Below are positions 14,922-22,455 of a stretch of DNA of 35,409 nucleotides, piece by piece. Each line of letters begins with the position of its first letter. Position 1 is the first letter of the stretch. Both the position numbers and the translations under genes were made by a program. Under the pieces are notes generated by a model that made no database searches, was not told the origin of the DNA, and saw only the letters and a list, made by a program, of their open reading frames with translations. Origin of the DNA: an uncultured Gemmatimonadota bacterium (GTDB taxonomy: Bacteria; Latescibacterota; UBA2968; UBA8231); NCBI GenBank assembly GCA_903893785.1, contig CAITNQ010000292.1:1-35409 (forward strand), given 5' to 3'.

Positions 14922-15680
14922 ATGGCCTTTGCGATCTTGACTGACGTCACCCGCTGCGTCGGCTGCCGCGCCTGCGCCACCGCGTGCAAGGAGATCAACG
15001 GGCTGCCCGCGGGCGAAGACGATAGCCTGAATGCCTCCACCTGGACCTTTGTCGACCACCGTGAAGGCCTGAACGTCCGCCGTCAGTGCATGCACTGCCT
15101 TGAGCCCACCTGCGCCTCGGTGTGCCCGGTGGCGGCGCTCGAGAAGCGTCCCGAAGGGCCGGTCATCTACCACGAAGACCGCTGCATGGGGTGCCGTTAC
15201 TGCATGTTCGCCTGCCCCTTCCAGGTGCCCAAATACGAGTGGAGCAAGGCCCTTCCCAGGGTCAAGAAGTGCATCATGTGCTATTCCCTGCGGGTGAGCA
15301 AAGGGGAGGCACCGGCCTGTACATCGGCCTGTCCAGCCGGCGCCACGGTGTTCGGCGAACGGGAGGCCCTGATCGCCGAAGCCAGGCAGCGCCTGCGCGA
15401 TAACCCGGGCCGGTACGTGGACCATGTGTACGGTCTCGACGAAGCCGGCGGTACTTCCGTGCTCTACCTCTCCAGCGTTCCCTTCGCTTCCCTCGGGCTG
15501 CCGAGCGCTCTCGAGAACCAGGCCTACCCGCAGCTAACCTGGCAGGTGCTGTCCAAGATCCCCAACATCGTTGCCACGGGCGGTGTGCTGATGCTGGGCT
15601 TGTGGTGGATATCGAATCGCCGTGACCGCATCGCGCGAGGCGAACTGACCGACGACCACGATGAGGGAGAGGCCCGATGA
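14922..15680 (+). CDS. four-cluster [4Fe-4S] ferredoxin-type electron transfer subunit, HybA/NrfC-like
   Basis: This 252-residue electron carrier belongs to the HybA/NrfC/DmsB family. Sixteen Cys fall in four groups: 12-15-18-22, 56-59-64-68, 88-91-94-98 and 117-120-133-137, predicting four [4Fe-4S] clusters. A C-terminal membrane helix at about 213-231 (IVATGGVLMLGLWWI) anchors it. No Tat or Sec signal is present: the N-terminus MAFAILTDVTRC runs straight into the first cluster. The clusters are therefore predicted in the cytoplasm, unlike periplasmic HybA. The stop overlaps the next gene as ATGA, which marks the NrfD-type protein as its membrane partner. No molybdopterin or hydrogenase catalytic subunit is in the window. 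Confidence 0.92.
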   Translation: MAFAILTDVTRCVGCRACATACKEINGLPAGEDDSLNASTWTFVDHREGLNVRRQCMHCLEPTCASVCPVAALEKRPEGPVIYHEDRCMGCRYCMFACPFQVPKYEWSKALPRVKKCIMCYSLRVSKGEAPACTSACPAGATVFGEREALIAEARQRLRDNPGRYVDHVYGLDEAGGTSVLYLSSVPFASLGLPSALENQAYPQLTWQVLSKIPNIVATGGVLMLGLWWISNRRDRIARGELTDDHDEGEAR

Positions 15681-17218
15681 AACGCCTCCCTGCTATCACT
15701 TTCTGGCGCCTGGTGGCGGCGGTCATCCTGGCCGCCGGCCTTTACGCCACCTTTGTCCGCTTCGCCTACGGGTTGGGAGCGTCCACGAACCTGTCGGACG
15801 GCTACCCCTGGGGCCTGTGGATCGGTTTCGACGTCCTCGTCGGCGTCGGTCTGGCGGCCGGTGGCTTCACGCTGACGGCCGCAGTTCACATTTTCAACCT
15901 CGAGCGGTTCCACACCATCGTGCGGCCGACTATCCTCACGGCTTTCCTCGGCTACCTGCTGGTCATCGTCGGCCTGCTGTTCGACCTGGGACTGCCGTGG
16001 CGCGTCTGGCACCCGATCATCATGTGGAACCCGCACTCGGTCATGTTCGAGGTCGGCTGGTGCGTCACGCTGTACACCACGGTCCTGGCCCTGGAATTCA
16101 GCCCCATGGTGCTGGAGCGGCTGGGCTGGCACCGCCCCCTGCGCCTGATCCGCGCCGTCACCGTCCCCGTGGTCATCTGCGGCGTGCTGCTGTCGACCCT
16201 GCACCAGTCGTCCCTCGGGACCCTGTTCATCATCGTGCCGAACAAGCTCTACGGGCTGTGGTATTCGCCGCTCCTGCCGCTGCTGTTCTTCGTCAGCGCC
16301 ATTGCTGGCGGCCTGGGCATGGTGATCCTGGAGTCAGCTGCCAGCGCGCGCGCCTTCGGCCGCCGCCTGGAGCAGGACCTGCTTCAATCCCTCGGCCGCG
16401 TGATCGTCGTTGTCCTGGCCCTGTACCTGGCCATCAAGCTCCAGGACATGGCCGCCCACAGCACTTTCCATCTGCTGCTGCAACCGGGCATCGAGCGGTT
16501 CCTGTTTGCCGTCGAGTTCGGCTTCGGTGCCGTGGTGCCCATGGTCCTGTTAGCGATCCCCGCGGTGCGGCGTGAAGCCGAGGGCCTGGTCAGCGCCGCG
16601 CTGCTGGTGGTGCTGGGGTTCGTCCTGGGCCGGATGAATGTGGCCCTGACCGGCACGCAGCGGTTGATGGGCAGCAGCTACTTCCCGTCGTGGATGGAGA
16701 TCGCCGTGACCGCCCTGCTGGTGGTGGCCGGCTTCATTGCCTTCACGCTGGCGGTGCGCTACCTGAACGTGTTCCCCGAGGAGCACCACCACGCCTCGCC
16801 TGCCATGCCCGTGGATCCGCCCTGCCGGGCGGCCCGTTACGCGGCCCGCGGGGCTCTGGTCGCCCTGGGCCTTACGCTGCTTCTCGGCGCCCTGACTCTG
16901 GGAGGCGACCGGCAGACCGCAGCCCCGGCGGCTCCCGTACCGCCGCGCGAGGCCCTGCCCGAGGCCAGCCTGCCGGTGGACCTGACCTGGCCGGCCGGGC
17001 CCAACAGCCCCGGTGCCGTCGTCTTCAGTCACGGTACCCATGCCTCGGTCTCGCCGCCCAACTGCGTGCAGTGCCATCCTTCGCGCTTCTCACTCCTGGG
17101 ACAGGGAAAACCGCGCGCCGGCGGCGAGGCCATGCACGGCGCCGAGCGCTGCGGGGCCTGCCACAACGGCACCGACGCGTTCAGTGGCGACGATTGCCAG
17201 TCCTGCCACGCGCCCTGA
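15677..17218 (+). CDS. NrfD/HybB (PsrC)-type quinone-interacting membrane subunit fused to a triheme cytochrome c domain
   Basis: This 513-residue protein starts at an ATGA overlap with the ferredoxin gene. Residues about 10-380 form the multi-helix NrfD/HybB membrane core that exchanges electrons with the quinone pool; visible family features include SDGYPWGLWIGFDV near the N-terminus and the HQSSLGTLF loop. An extra helix (about 393-411) then leads to a Pro/Ala linker and a short periplasmic domain with three heme c motifs: CVQCH (463-467), CGACH (492-496) and CQSCH (507-511). It also has His residues in FSHGTHA that can serve as axial ligands, as in c7-type triheme domains. A cytochrome fused to the C-terminus of NrfD is unusual, since these parts are normally separate subunits. 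With a cytoplasmic ferredoxin partner, the complex could pass electrons across the membrane. Confidence 0.9.
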   Translation: MKRLPAITFWRLVAAVILAAGLYATFVRFAYGLGASTNLSDGYPWGLWIGFDVLVGVGLAAGGFTLTAAVHIFNLERFHTIVRPTILTAFLGYLLVIVGLLFDLGLPWRVWHPIIMWNPHSVMFEVGWCVTLYTTVLALEFSPMVLERLGWHRPLRLIRAVTVPVVICGVLLSTLHQSSLGTLFIIVPNKLYGLWYSPLLPLLFFVSAIAGGLGMVILESAASARAFGRRLEQDLLQSLGRVIVVVLALYLAIKLQDMAAHSTFHLLLQPGIERFLFAVEFGFGAVVPMVLLAIPAVRREAEGLVSAALLVVLGFVLGRMNVALTGTQRLMGSSYFPSWMEIAVTALLVVAGFIAFTLAVRYLNVFPEEHHHASPAMPVDPPCRAARYAARGALVALGLTLLLGALTLGGDRQTAAPAAPVPPREALPEASLPVDLTWPAGPNSPGAVVFSHGTHASVSPPNCVQCHPSRFSLLGQGKPRAGGEAMHGAERCGACHNGTDAFSGDDCQSCHAP

Positions 17219-17634
17219 TCGCCGCCCCCGCGTCCACCGGCTGCGGCCCGGGGCAGGGCGCGGCAGGAAGTCGGTCAGCCAGCGACGGGCGGACGCGAGT
17301 GGCGTCGGCCCGTCGCGTCGCGTACCGTTCGCCGGGTAAGCGGGCTTGGCGCGCGTGTGGTCCGCCCCGGGTCGGCGACCTGTCCCCCGCGGGGCGGGCG
17401 TTCCGCGGCGGCGGTACACCCGCCAGCGCGCCCTCGGTTGCCTTGGGTGCCGGACCCCAAGCAAGCGCTGTAGAGCGCGCGGGGCGCCGCGACAGCATTC
17501 GCCGCGGCTCGCCGACTGAGGTGTGGTACCCGGGCGCCGTGCCGCCGAGTGTCCAGTGCCAGTGGGCCGGTGCCCGTCGCCGCGCGCAAAGATGAAGGCC
17601 GGCGCCACTCCCCCTCACCGACCAGGAGGCCCAC
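17219..17634. other. GC-rich intergenic region, no gene seen
   Basis: About 416 bases between the NrfD-type gene and the M50 protease. Frames in either direction are Arg/Ala/Pro-rich with no recognisable motif or ribosome site. I see no T-run terminator, tRNA or riboswitch-like pattern. The promoter for the protease and the gene after it should lie here, but I cannot place it. Confidence 0.5.
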
Positions 17635-18252
17635 CTGCTGCAGCTGCTGCTTCACAACCCGCTGGCCTTCGTGGTGCTGGCCGGCACGCTGCTCTACTCC
17701 GTGGTGCTGCACGAACTGGCCCACGGGTGGGCCGCGCTGCTCTTCGGCGACCCCACGGCGCGTGACCGCGGCCGCCTGAGCTTCAAGCCCTGGCGGCATC
17801 TCGACCCGATCGGCACCGTGCTGCTCTTCGTCGCCGGGTTCGGCTGGGCCCGTCCCGTGCCCGTGGTCTTCGGTTACCTGCGGCCGCGTCGCCTGGGCCT
17901 GCTGGTGGTCTCAGCCGCCGGCGTCGTGGTGAACATCATCGTCGCCTTCCTGTCGCTGCTCCTGTACCAGCACCTGCAGCCGACCCACGGCAGCCCGGCG
18001 GCCGTCGCCCTGCTGTCCCTGGCGCAGGTGAATGTGGCCCTGGCTTCGTTCAACCTGATCCCGGTGCCACCCCTGGACGGCGCGCGTCTGCTGTCGGCCT
18101 TCGCTTCCACCCGTGTGCAACGCCTGCTGGGCTGGGTGGAGCCTTTCGGGTTCCTGCTCGTTCTCGCGCTCCTGTACACCCGCGTGCTCGATCCCGTCAT
18201 TGGCGCCATCCGCAGCGGCATCTTGACGGTCATCGCGCTGTTGTTGCCGTGA
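17635..18252 (+). CDS. site-2-type M50 family zinc metalloprotease, probable CTG start
   Basis: This small intramembrane protease (about 205 residues) has HELAH in the first long helix (residues about 26-30) and, in a later helix, the second zinc motif [14 protein letters not shown] with its Asp. Four or more hydrophobic helices match the compact M50B group. The start is unusual. A perfect AGGAGG at 17624-17629 is followed after five and eight bases by two in-frame CTG codons (17635, 17638) and by no ATG, GTG or TTG. The first conventional codon, GTG at 17671, lacks a ribosome site and would cut into the first helix. An in-frame TGA at 17593 limits the upstream side. The stop lies 11 bases before the next gene, so the pair is probably co-transcribed. 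The substrate is unknown. Confidence 0.85.
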   Translation: MLQLLLHNPLAFVVLAGTLLYSVVLHELAHGWAALLFGDPTARDRGRLSFKPWRHLDPIGTVLLFVAGFGWARPVPVVFGYLRPRRLGLLVVSAAGVVVNIIVAFLSLLLYQHLQPTHGSPAAVALLSLAQVNVALASFNLIPVPPLDGARLLSAFASTRVQRLLGWVEPFGFLLVLALLYTRVLDPVIGAIRSGILTVIALLLP

Positions 18253-18263
18253 AGGGAGGCCTA

Positions 18264-19847
18264 ATGCAAGCGCTGTTCGTCAGTGCCTACGAATTCACCT
18301 ACCCCGATGTCCATCAGTATCCGAGCGGCTCCGATCACGGCGAGATTCACGTGGCGCGCGGCAGCTATGCGTGCGGCCAGGTGCTGCTGACCGGTCTGGG
18401 CCCGGGAACCGAGGCCCGGGTTACCGTGTCCTGGTCCGGGGCTCTGGCCGGTTGGGGCGCTGAGCTTTACGAGTTGGTCGCGGTGCACGTCGAGGGCAAT
18501 CCCGGGCTGACGCCGGCGGCGGCGACGCCAGGGTGCCCGACGCGCTGGGCCCCGTTTGACGTCTACGACTGCGTTCGCCCGTTGACTTCCTGCCTGCATC
18601 CGGTGCAGGGTACGGCGGCCCTTTACTTTGCTGTTCCGGTACCTCCGGAGGCCATTCCCGGCACCTATGCGGGGCGGTTGGAGGTGGCCGTGGGCGATGG
18701 CCGGGCGGCCGTGCCGCTGGCAGTGCAGGTCTACGCCGCTACCCTGCCGGGCGATGAGTCGCTGCGCCTGATTGTGGGTTTCCACTCGGCCAAGGTAGCC
18801 CAGTACCACCAGGTGGTACCCGGGTCCATCGCCCACCGCGATCTGGACACGGCGTACCTGCGGTTGCTGCGCCGCGCGCGTCAGAACATGCTCTACATCA
18901 GCGGCGTCACGGCGACCCGCGACGCCGCCGGCCGTTACTCTTTCGACTTCACTGAGTTGGCCAGCCAGGTGGACTACTACCGCTCGCTGGGTTTCCGCTA
19001 CTTCCAGATGGCCAGCGTCGGGGGGCGCCGCAGTTGGCACGAACCGACCATCCTGGTGGGCCCGGAGCAGCTCCCAGCCATGGGGTACGAGGCGTATCAG
19101 TACCTGTCCCAGTACCTGCCCGCCCTGCGCCGCTTCCTGCTGGACCGCGATCTGATGCAGGTTTTCACTCTCGGCGTGGCCGACGAACCCAACGAAGCCA
19201 ACGCCACCGAATTCCGGGCGCTGTGCGGGCTGGTGCGCAAGTTCATCCCCGAGATTCGCCTGCTCGACGCCCTGTCCTTCGTTCCGGTCCACGGCGCCCT
19301 TGATGTCTGGGTGCCCCTCAACGCCGAGTACGACCGGCACCAGGCCGAGTTCGAGTCTTTCCGCGGCGACCGCGACGAGATCTGGGACTACGTCTGCTGC
19401 GGGCCGCGCGGCGACGGGTATATCAACCGTTTCATGGATTACCCGCTGCTGTCGACCCGGTACCTTTTCTGGGGCAATTACCGCTATCACCTGACCGGCC
19501 ATCTCCACTGGGCGGCCAACTGCTACCAACCCGGCCAGGACCCTTTTACCAGCAACTGCCCCGAGCACCACAACGCCGACGCCACCTGCATCCTGCCGCC
19601 GGGAGATACCCATATCGTGTACCCAGGCGAAGGCGAGCCCTGGATGTCGATACGTCTGGAAGCCCAGCGCGGCAGTGCCGAGGACTACGAACTGCTCACC
19701 GCGCTGGCCCGTTGGGACCGGGCGGCCGCCGATGCTATCTGTGCGCGTGGCTTCCGCTCGTTCCGCGATGTGGAGTACGATCCGACCGTGTTCGCCGCCG
19801 TGCACCGCGACCTGCTGGTCGCCCTGTCGGCCCGCGTGGCGGGCTGA
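18264..19847 (+). CDS. GH123-like glycoside hydrolase (DUF4091-type C-terminus)
   Basis: This 527-residue putative hexosaminidase-type enzyme starts at ATG 18264, which follows AGGGAGG at 18253-18259; an in-frame GTG 15 bases earlier overlaps the protease stop but has no site. The N-terminal half is beta-rich (a jelly-roll-like domain ending VPLAVQVYAATLPGDES). The barrel follows, with an adjacent acid pair in FTLGVADEPNEAN (Asp307-Glu308), which fits the neighbouring Asp/Glu used by GH123 in substrate-assisted catalysis. The C-terminal region has GNYRYHLTGHLHWAANCY, the catalytic-end pattern of DUF4091, and EDYELL. No signal peptide is seen, so it may act on imported oligosaccharides. It converges on the GH78-like gene with only 12 bases between stops. 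Confidence 0.75.
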   Translation: MQALFVSAYEFTYPDVHQYPSGSDHGEIHVARGSYACGQVLLTGLGPGTEARVTVSWSGALAGWGAELYELVAVHVEGNPGLTPAAATPGCPTRWAPFDVYDCVRPLTSCLHPVQGTAALYFAVPVPPEAIPGTYAGRLEVAVGDGRAAVPLAVQVYAATLPGDESLRLIVGFHSAKVAQYHQVVPGSIAHRDLDTAYLRLLRRARQNMLYISGVTATRDAAGRYSFDFTELASQVDYYRSLGFRYFQMASVGGRRSWHEPTILVGPEQLPAMGYEAYQYLSQYLPALRRFLLDRDLMQVFTLGVADEPNEANATEFRALCGLVRKFIPEIRLLDALSFVPVHGALDVWVPLNAEYDRHQAEFESFRGDRDEIWDYVCCGPRGDGYINRFMDYPLLSTRYLFWGNYRYHLTGHLHWAANCYQPGQDPFTSNCPEHHNADATCILPPGDTHIVYPGEGEPWMSIRLEAQRGSAEDYELLTALARWDRAAADAICARGFRSFRDVEYDPTVFAAVHRDLLVALSARVAG

Positions 19848-19859
19848 GTCCGGGGGAAC

Positions 19860-22274
19860 TCATGGGTTGGGGACCGGCGGGTTCGCCACGACCTTCCCGT
19901 GGTGGTGGCCGGCGGGCAGTCGGATCTCTACACGGCCGCCTCGGGCCGCCAAGTATGAACCGGTGGCTTCGCGGTCGTTGACCCGGATTCGCGCCGCCGG
20001 ATTGCCGGCTGGCAAGCGCAGGACGCCGGTGACGCCGGGCGGCAGCTGGCAGCGGAAGACCAGGCCCGGCTGCGCTGGCGGCTGCTCGTACTCGACACTG
20101 ACCGGCCCGAACTCGGTCAACACCGTGCCGCTGGCCTGCGCCAGGTCGCCCAGGTGGGGCTCAAGGCAGACCGTGCGCGCTGCCCTGTCTCCCTGCCGCT
20201 GCACGCCGAGCACCCGCGACGACAGGAAGAACGCCGCCGTCGCGCCGATGTTGTGGCACAGCGAGTGGGGGCCGAACCCCTCGGTGACCGTATCGTGGTC
20301 GCGCCGCGCCAGGACCGACGCCCACTTGCGTCGCATGTAGACCAGCGCCGCGTGGTCCGTGTCCGAGGTGCCTTCGTCGTAGAGCACCTGCAGCAAGAAG
20401 TGGGCGCTGTAGGGCGAGTCGATCTCGTCCCATCGGTTGGCCAGCCACTGCCACAGGCGGGCGCGCCGGGCCGGCCGGACGACCCCGTAATACAGCGCCA
20501 GGACGCCGGCGTGGACCGAGGGCGCGCCCGGACCGTCGGCGAACCAACCGCTGCGGATGGCGCCGGTCTCCTCGTCCCACAGGTGGGCATGGATGGCCGC
20601 GACCAGTTCATCGGCGGCCTGGCCATACTGCGCCGCCGAGGCCGCCTGTCCCAGCGCGCCAGCCAGCGCCGCTGCATGGCTGCAGGCCCCGGCCAGGGCG
20701 GCGTTGAGCGTCGCGCCCTCACCGTAACGGTAGCAGCACGGATTGTCGACGAAGACGAACTCCCGTCCCAGCACCAGGCCCCGCGACGTCCGACGGGCCA
20801 GGAACCAGCGCAGCTGGCGCTCCAGCGCCGGCCAGAGCTCTTCCGCCAGGAGCAGATCGCCGGTGTCGTCGCAATACTGCCGGAGGCCCTGCACCCACAG
20901 GCAGGCGTAGTCGTCGATGAAGCCGTGGATGTCCCAGCGGTCCGTGGGGTGATGGGCTTTCAGGCGGCCATCCGCCTGCTGGCTGGCGGCTATGTGGCGC
21001 AGCATCTGGCGCAACAGACGGGGATCGCCGCAGCGCGCCTGGCCGGCGCTGGCCGGCCCGGCCAGCGCCACGCGGGTGACCGGGTACTCGCATACCGCGG
21101 CATCGCCCATCCACTCGGCCCGTTCGCGGCCGCCGCAGTCGGTGTAGCCGTCCTCGCTGCACAACTCCACGGTGTTGACGCTGCGCTGCCAGAGCTCCTC
21201 GAGGAAGGGGTCACTGCAGGAGAAGCGCCCGAGGCGATCGAAGGGGTAGGCCCGGTGGATCACCTGCACGTCGTGCAGCACGACGACGCCGGACCGGACG
21301 TGGAGCTGCAGGTACTGGCACCCCACACAGTCGCCGCCGCGGTAGACCTGGCGCCCCTGCCGGGCGGTGTAGCGGTTCGTCAGGTACACCTCGTCGAGGC
21401 GGTCATCGACATACCCGTGGCCATGAGCTACCTCGAGTTCGGCTCCCGCCGCGGCCTCCAGGTCGATCACGTCATACCCCAGCACACCGCGGCCCAGATC
21501 CAGCCACAGGCTCTCACCGGCCGCCAACCGCAGGGGCCACAGGTCCGCGGCCGGCTGAGGCGGGGCCGCCGCCGGGCCCACTGCGCGCCAGGCCAGACGG
21601 GGCCTCACGCCCGTCTCGCGCAGTCGCGGCAGTGCCCGCGGCCGGAGGCGGCCCCACTGCACGCCCGGCACCGGGCGGGGCGCCAACCAGGTTGAGTCGT
21701 CGAAATCAGCCTGCTGCCACCCTTCGGGCTCCAGGCGCGCGTCGATCGCATCGGGAATGGCCCCCCACGATGCCGGTGTGGCTGCGTGGGAACTCAGCGC
21801 GGCCGCCTTCCATGCGGTGTCCGTGCGCCACTGGCATGGGCGGCCGTCGGGGTCGGCCAACGTCAGGCAGAGCGCCAGGCCAGGTCGGTGGCGGCGCAGA
21901 CGACCATTCAGCGGCGTCGGATCGTCGTTGGGGCGACCGTCGTGATAGTGATGGACCTGCACGGCTATGACATTGGTGCCGGCGGACAGGCGGCTGCTGA
22001 GGTCGAAGCTGTCGTACTCGGGCTGGGCCGGGTCGAACCGGCACGGCCCCCGGTCGACGTATTCGCCGTTGACCCACAGGACGTACCGGGTGTCGGCGAA
22101 GAGATGGAGCTCGGCTCGCGCCGGGGCCTGCGGCAGGGCCAGAACGCGGCGGAAGGCAACATAGCCGCCGGGGCAGGCGGCGGCCTCGTCGAGCCAGATG
22201 AACGCCTCCTGCAGCAGAGCCGCGGGGGCCTCGGGAACGGGTAGGGCGGGGCACAGCTCGCTGGTTGTCGCCAT
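19860..22274 (-). CDS. GH78-like alpha-L-rhamnosidase family protein
   Basis: This 804-residue enzyme has the domain plan of bacterial alpha-L-rhamnosidases: an N-terminal beta sandwich with LFADTRYVLWVNGEYVDRGP, typical of the family's galactose-binding-like domain (about 35-160), further beta domains to about 345, and an (alpha/alpha)6 barrel from about 350. The catalytic-acid motif of GH78 appears as DGYTDCGGRERAEWMGDAAV (Asp379, Glu384, Asp391), one residue shorter than the common DCPQRDERLGW form, so the exact sugar specificity is uncertain. A beta domain closes the protein. No signal peptide is visible. It is divergent from the GH38 gene across a shared 181-base region, which suggests joint control of a rhamnose- and mannose-containing glycan. 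Confidence 0.8.
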   Translation of the reverse strand: MATTSELCPALPVPEAPAALLQEAFIWLDEAAACPGGYVAFRRVLALPQAPARAELHLFADTRYVLWVNGEYVDRGPCRFDPAQPEYDSFDLSSRLSAGTNVIAVQVHHYHDGRPNDDPTPLNGRLRRHRPGLALCLTLADPDGRPCQWRTDTAWKAAALSSHAATPASWGAIPDAIDARLEPEGWQQADFDDSTWLAPRPVPGVQWGRLRPRALPRLRETGVRPRLAWRAVGPAAAPPQPAADLWPLRLAAGESLWLDLGRGVLGYDVIDLEAAAGAELEVAHGHGYVDDRLDEVYLTNRYTARQGRQVYRGGDCVGCQYLQLHVRSGVVVLHDVQVIHRAYPFDRLGRFSCSDPFLEELWQRSVNTVELCSEDGYTDCGGRERAEWMGDAAVCEYPVTRVALAGPASAGQARCGDPRLLRQMLRHIAASQQADGRLKAHHPTDRWDIHGFIDDYACLWVQGLRQYCDDTGDLLLAEELWPALERQLRWFLARRTSRGLVLGREFVFVDNPCCYRYGEGATLNAALAGACSHAAALAGALGQAASAAQYGQAADELVAAIHAHLWDEETGAIRSGWFADGPGAPSVHAGVLALYYGVVRPARRARLWQWLANRWDEIDSPYSAHFLLQVLYDEGTSDTDHAALVYMRRKWASVLARRDHDTVTEGFGPHSLCHNIGATAAFFLSSRVLGVQRQGDRAARTVCLEPHLGDLAQASGTVLTEFGPVSVEYEQPPAQPGLVFRCQLPPGVTGVLRLPAGNPAARIRVNDREATGSYLAARGGRVEIRLPAGHHHGKVVANPPVPNP

Positions 22275-22304
22275 GGGTCAGGGTCCCCCGATCAGGTGAG
22301 CGCC

Positions 22305-22318
22305 GTCGCGGACGCGAC
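22305..22318. promoter_or_regulatory. 14-base palindrome in the GH78/GH38 divergent region, candidate operator
   Basis: GTCGCG-GA-CGCGAC is a perfect inverted repeat 31 bases upstream of the GH78-like start and about 140 bases upstream of the GH38 start. Its position between divergent glycosidase genes suits an operator, but short GC palindromes are common here. I could not place convincing -35/-10 boxes. Confidence 0.25.
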
Positions 22319-22455
22319 CAACGCACGGCAGCGGTGGCGACCGGGTCAATCGCCCAGGTCCGTCCAAGGCGGCTGACGAGGTCCGCCGCAGGCTTTACCT
22401 TCAGCGCCGTGCGGTGCCCTGTTGCCTGACCCAGCGTGCCCGGAGGATTCTGCCC

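Noticed and set aside
17219..17634. Possible tRNA or structured RNA in the intergenic region before the M50 gene
   Set aside because: I looked on both strands for a T-loop and acceptor-stem pattern and found none; only short GC-rich palindromes are present.
18261..19805. Minus-strand open frame of 514 residues opposite the GH123-like gene
   Set aside because: No domain, no ribosome site, and composition typical of an antisense shadow; the plus strand has the recognisable enzyme.
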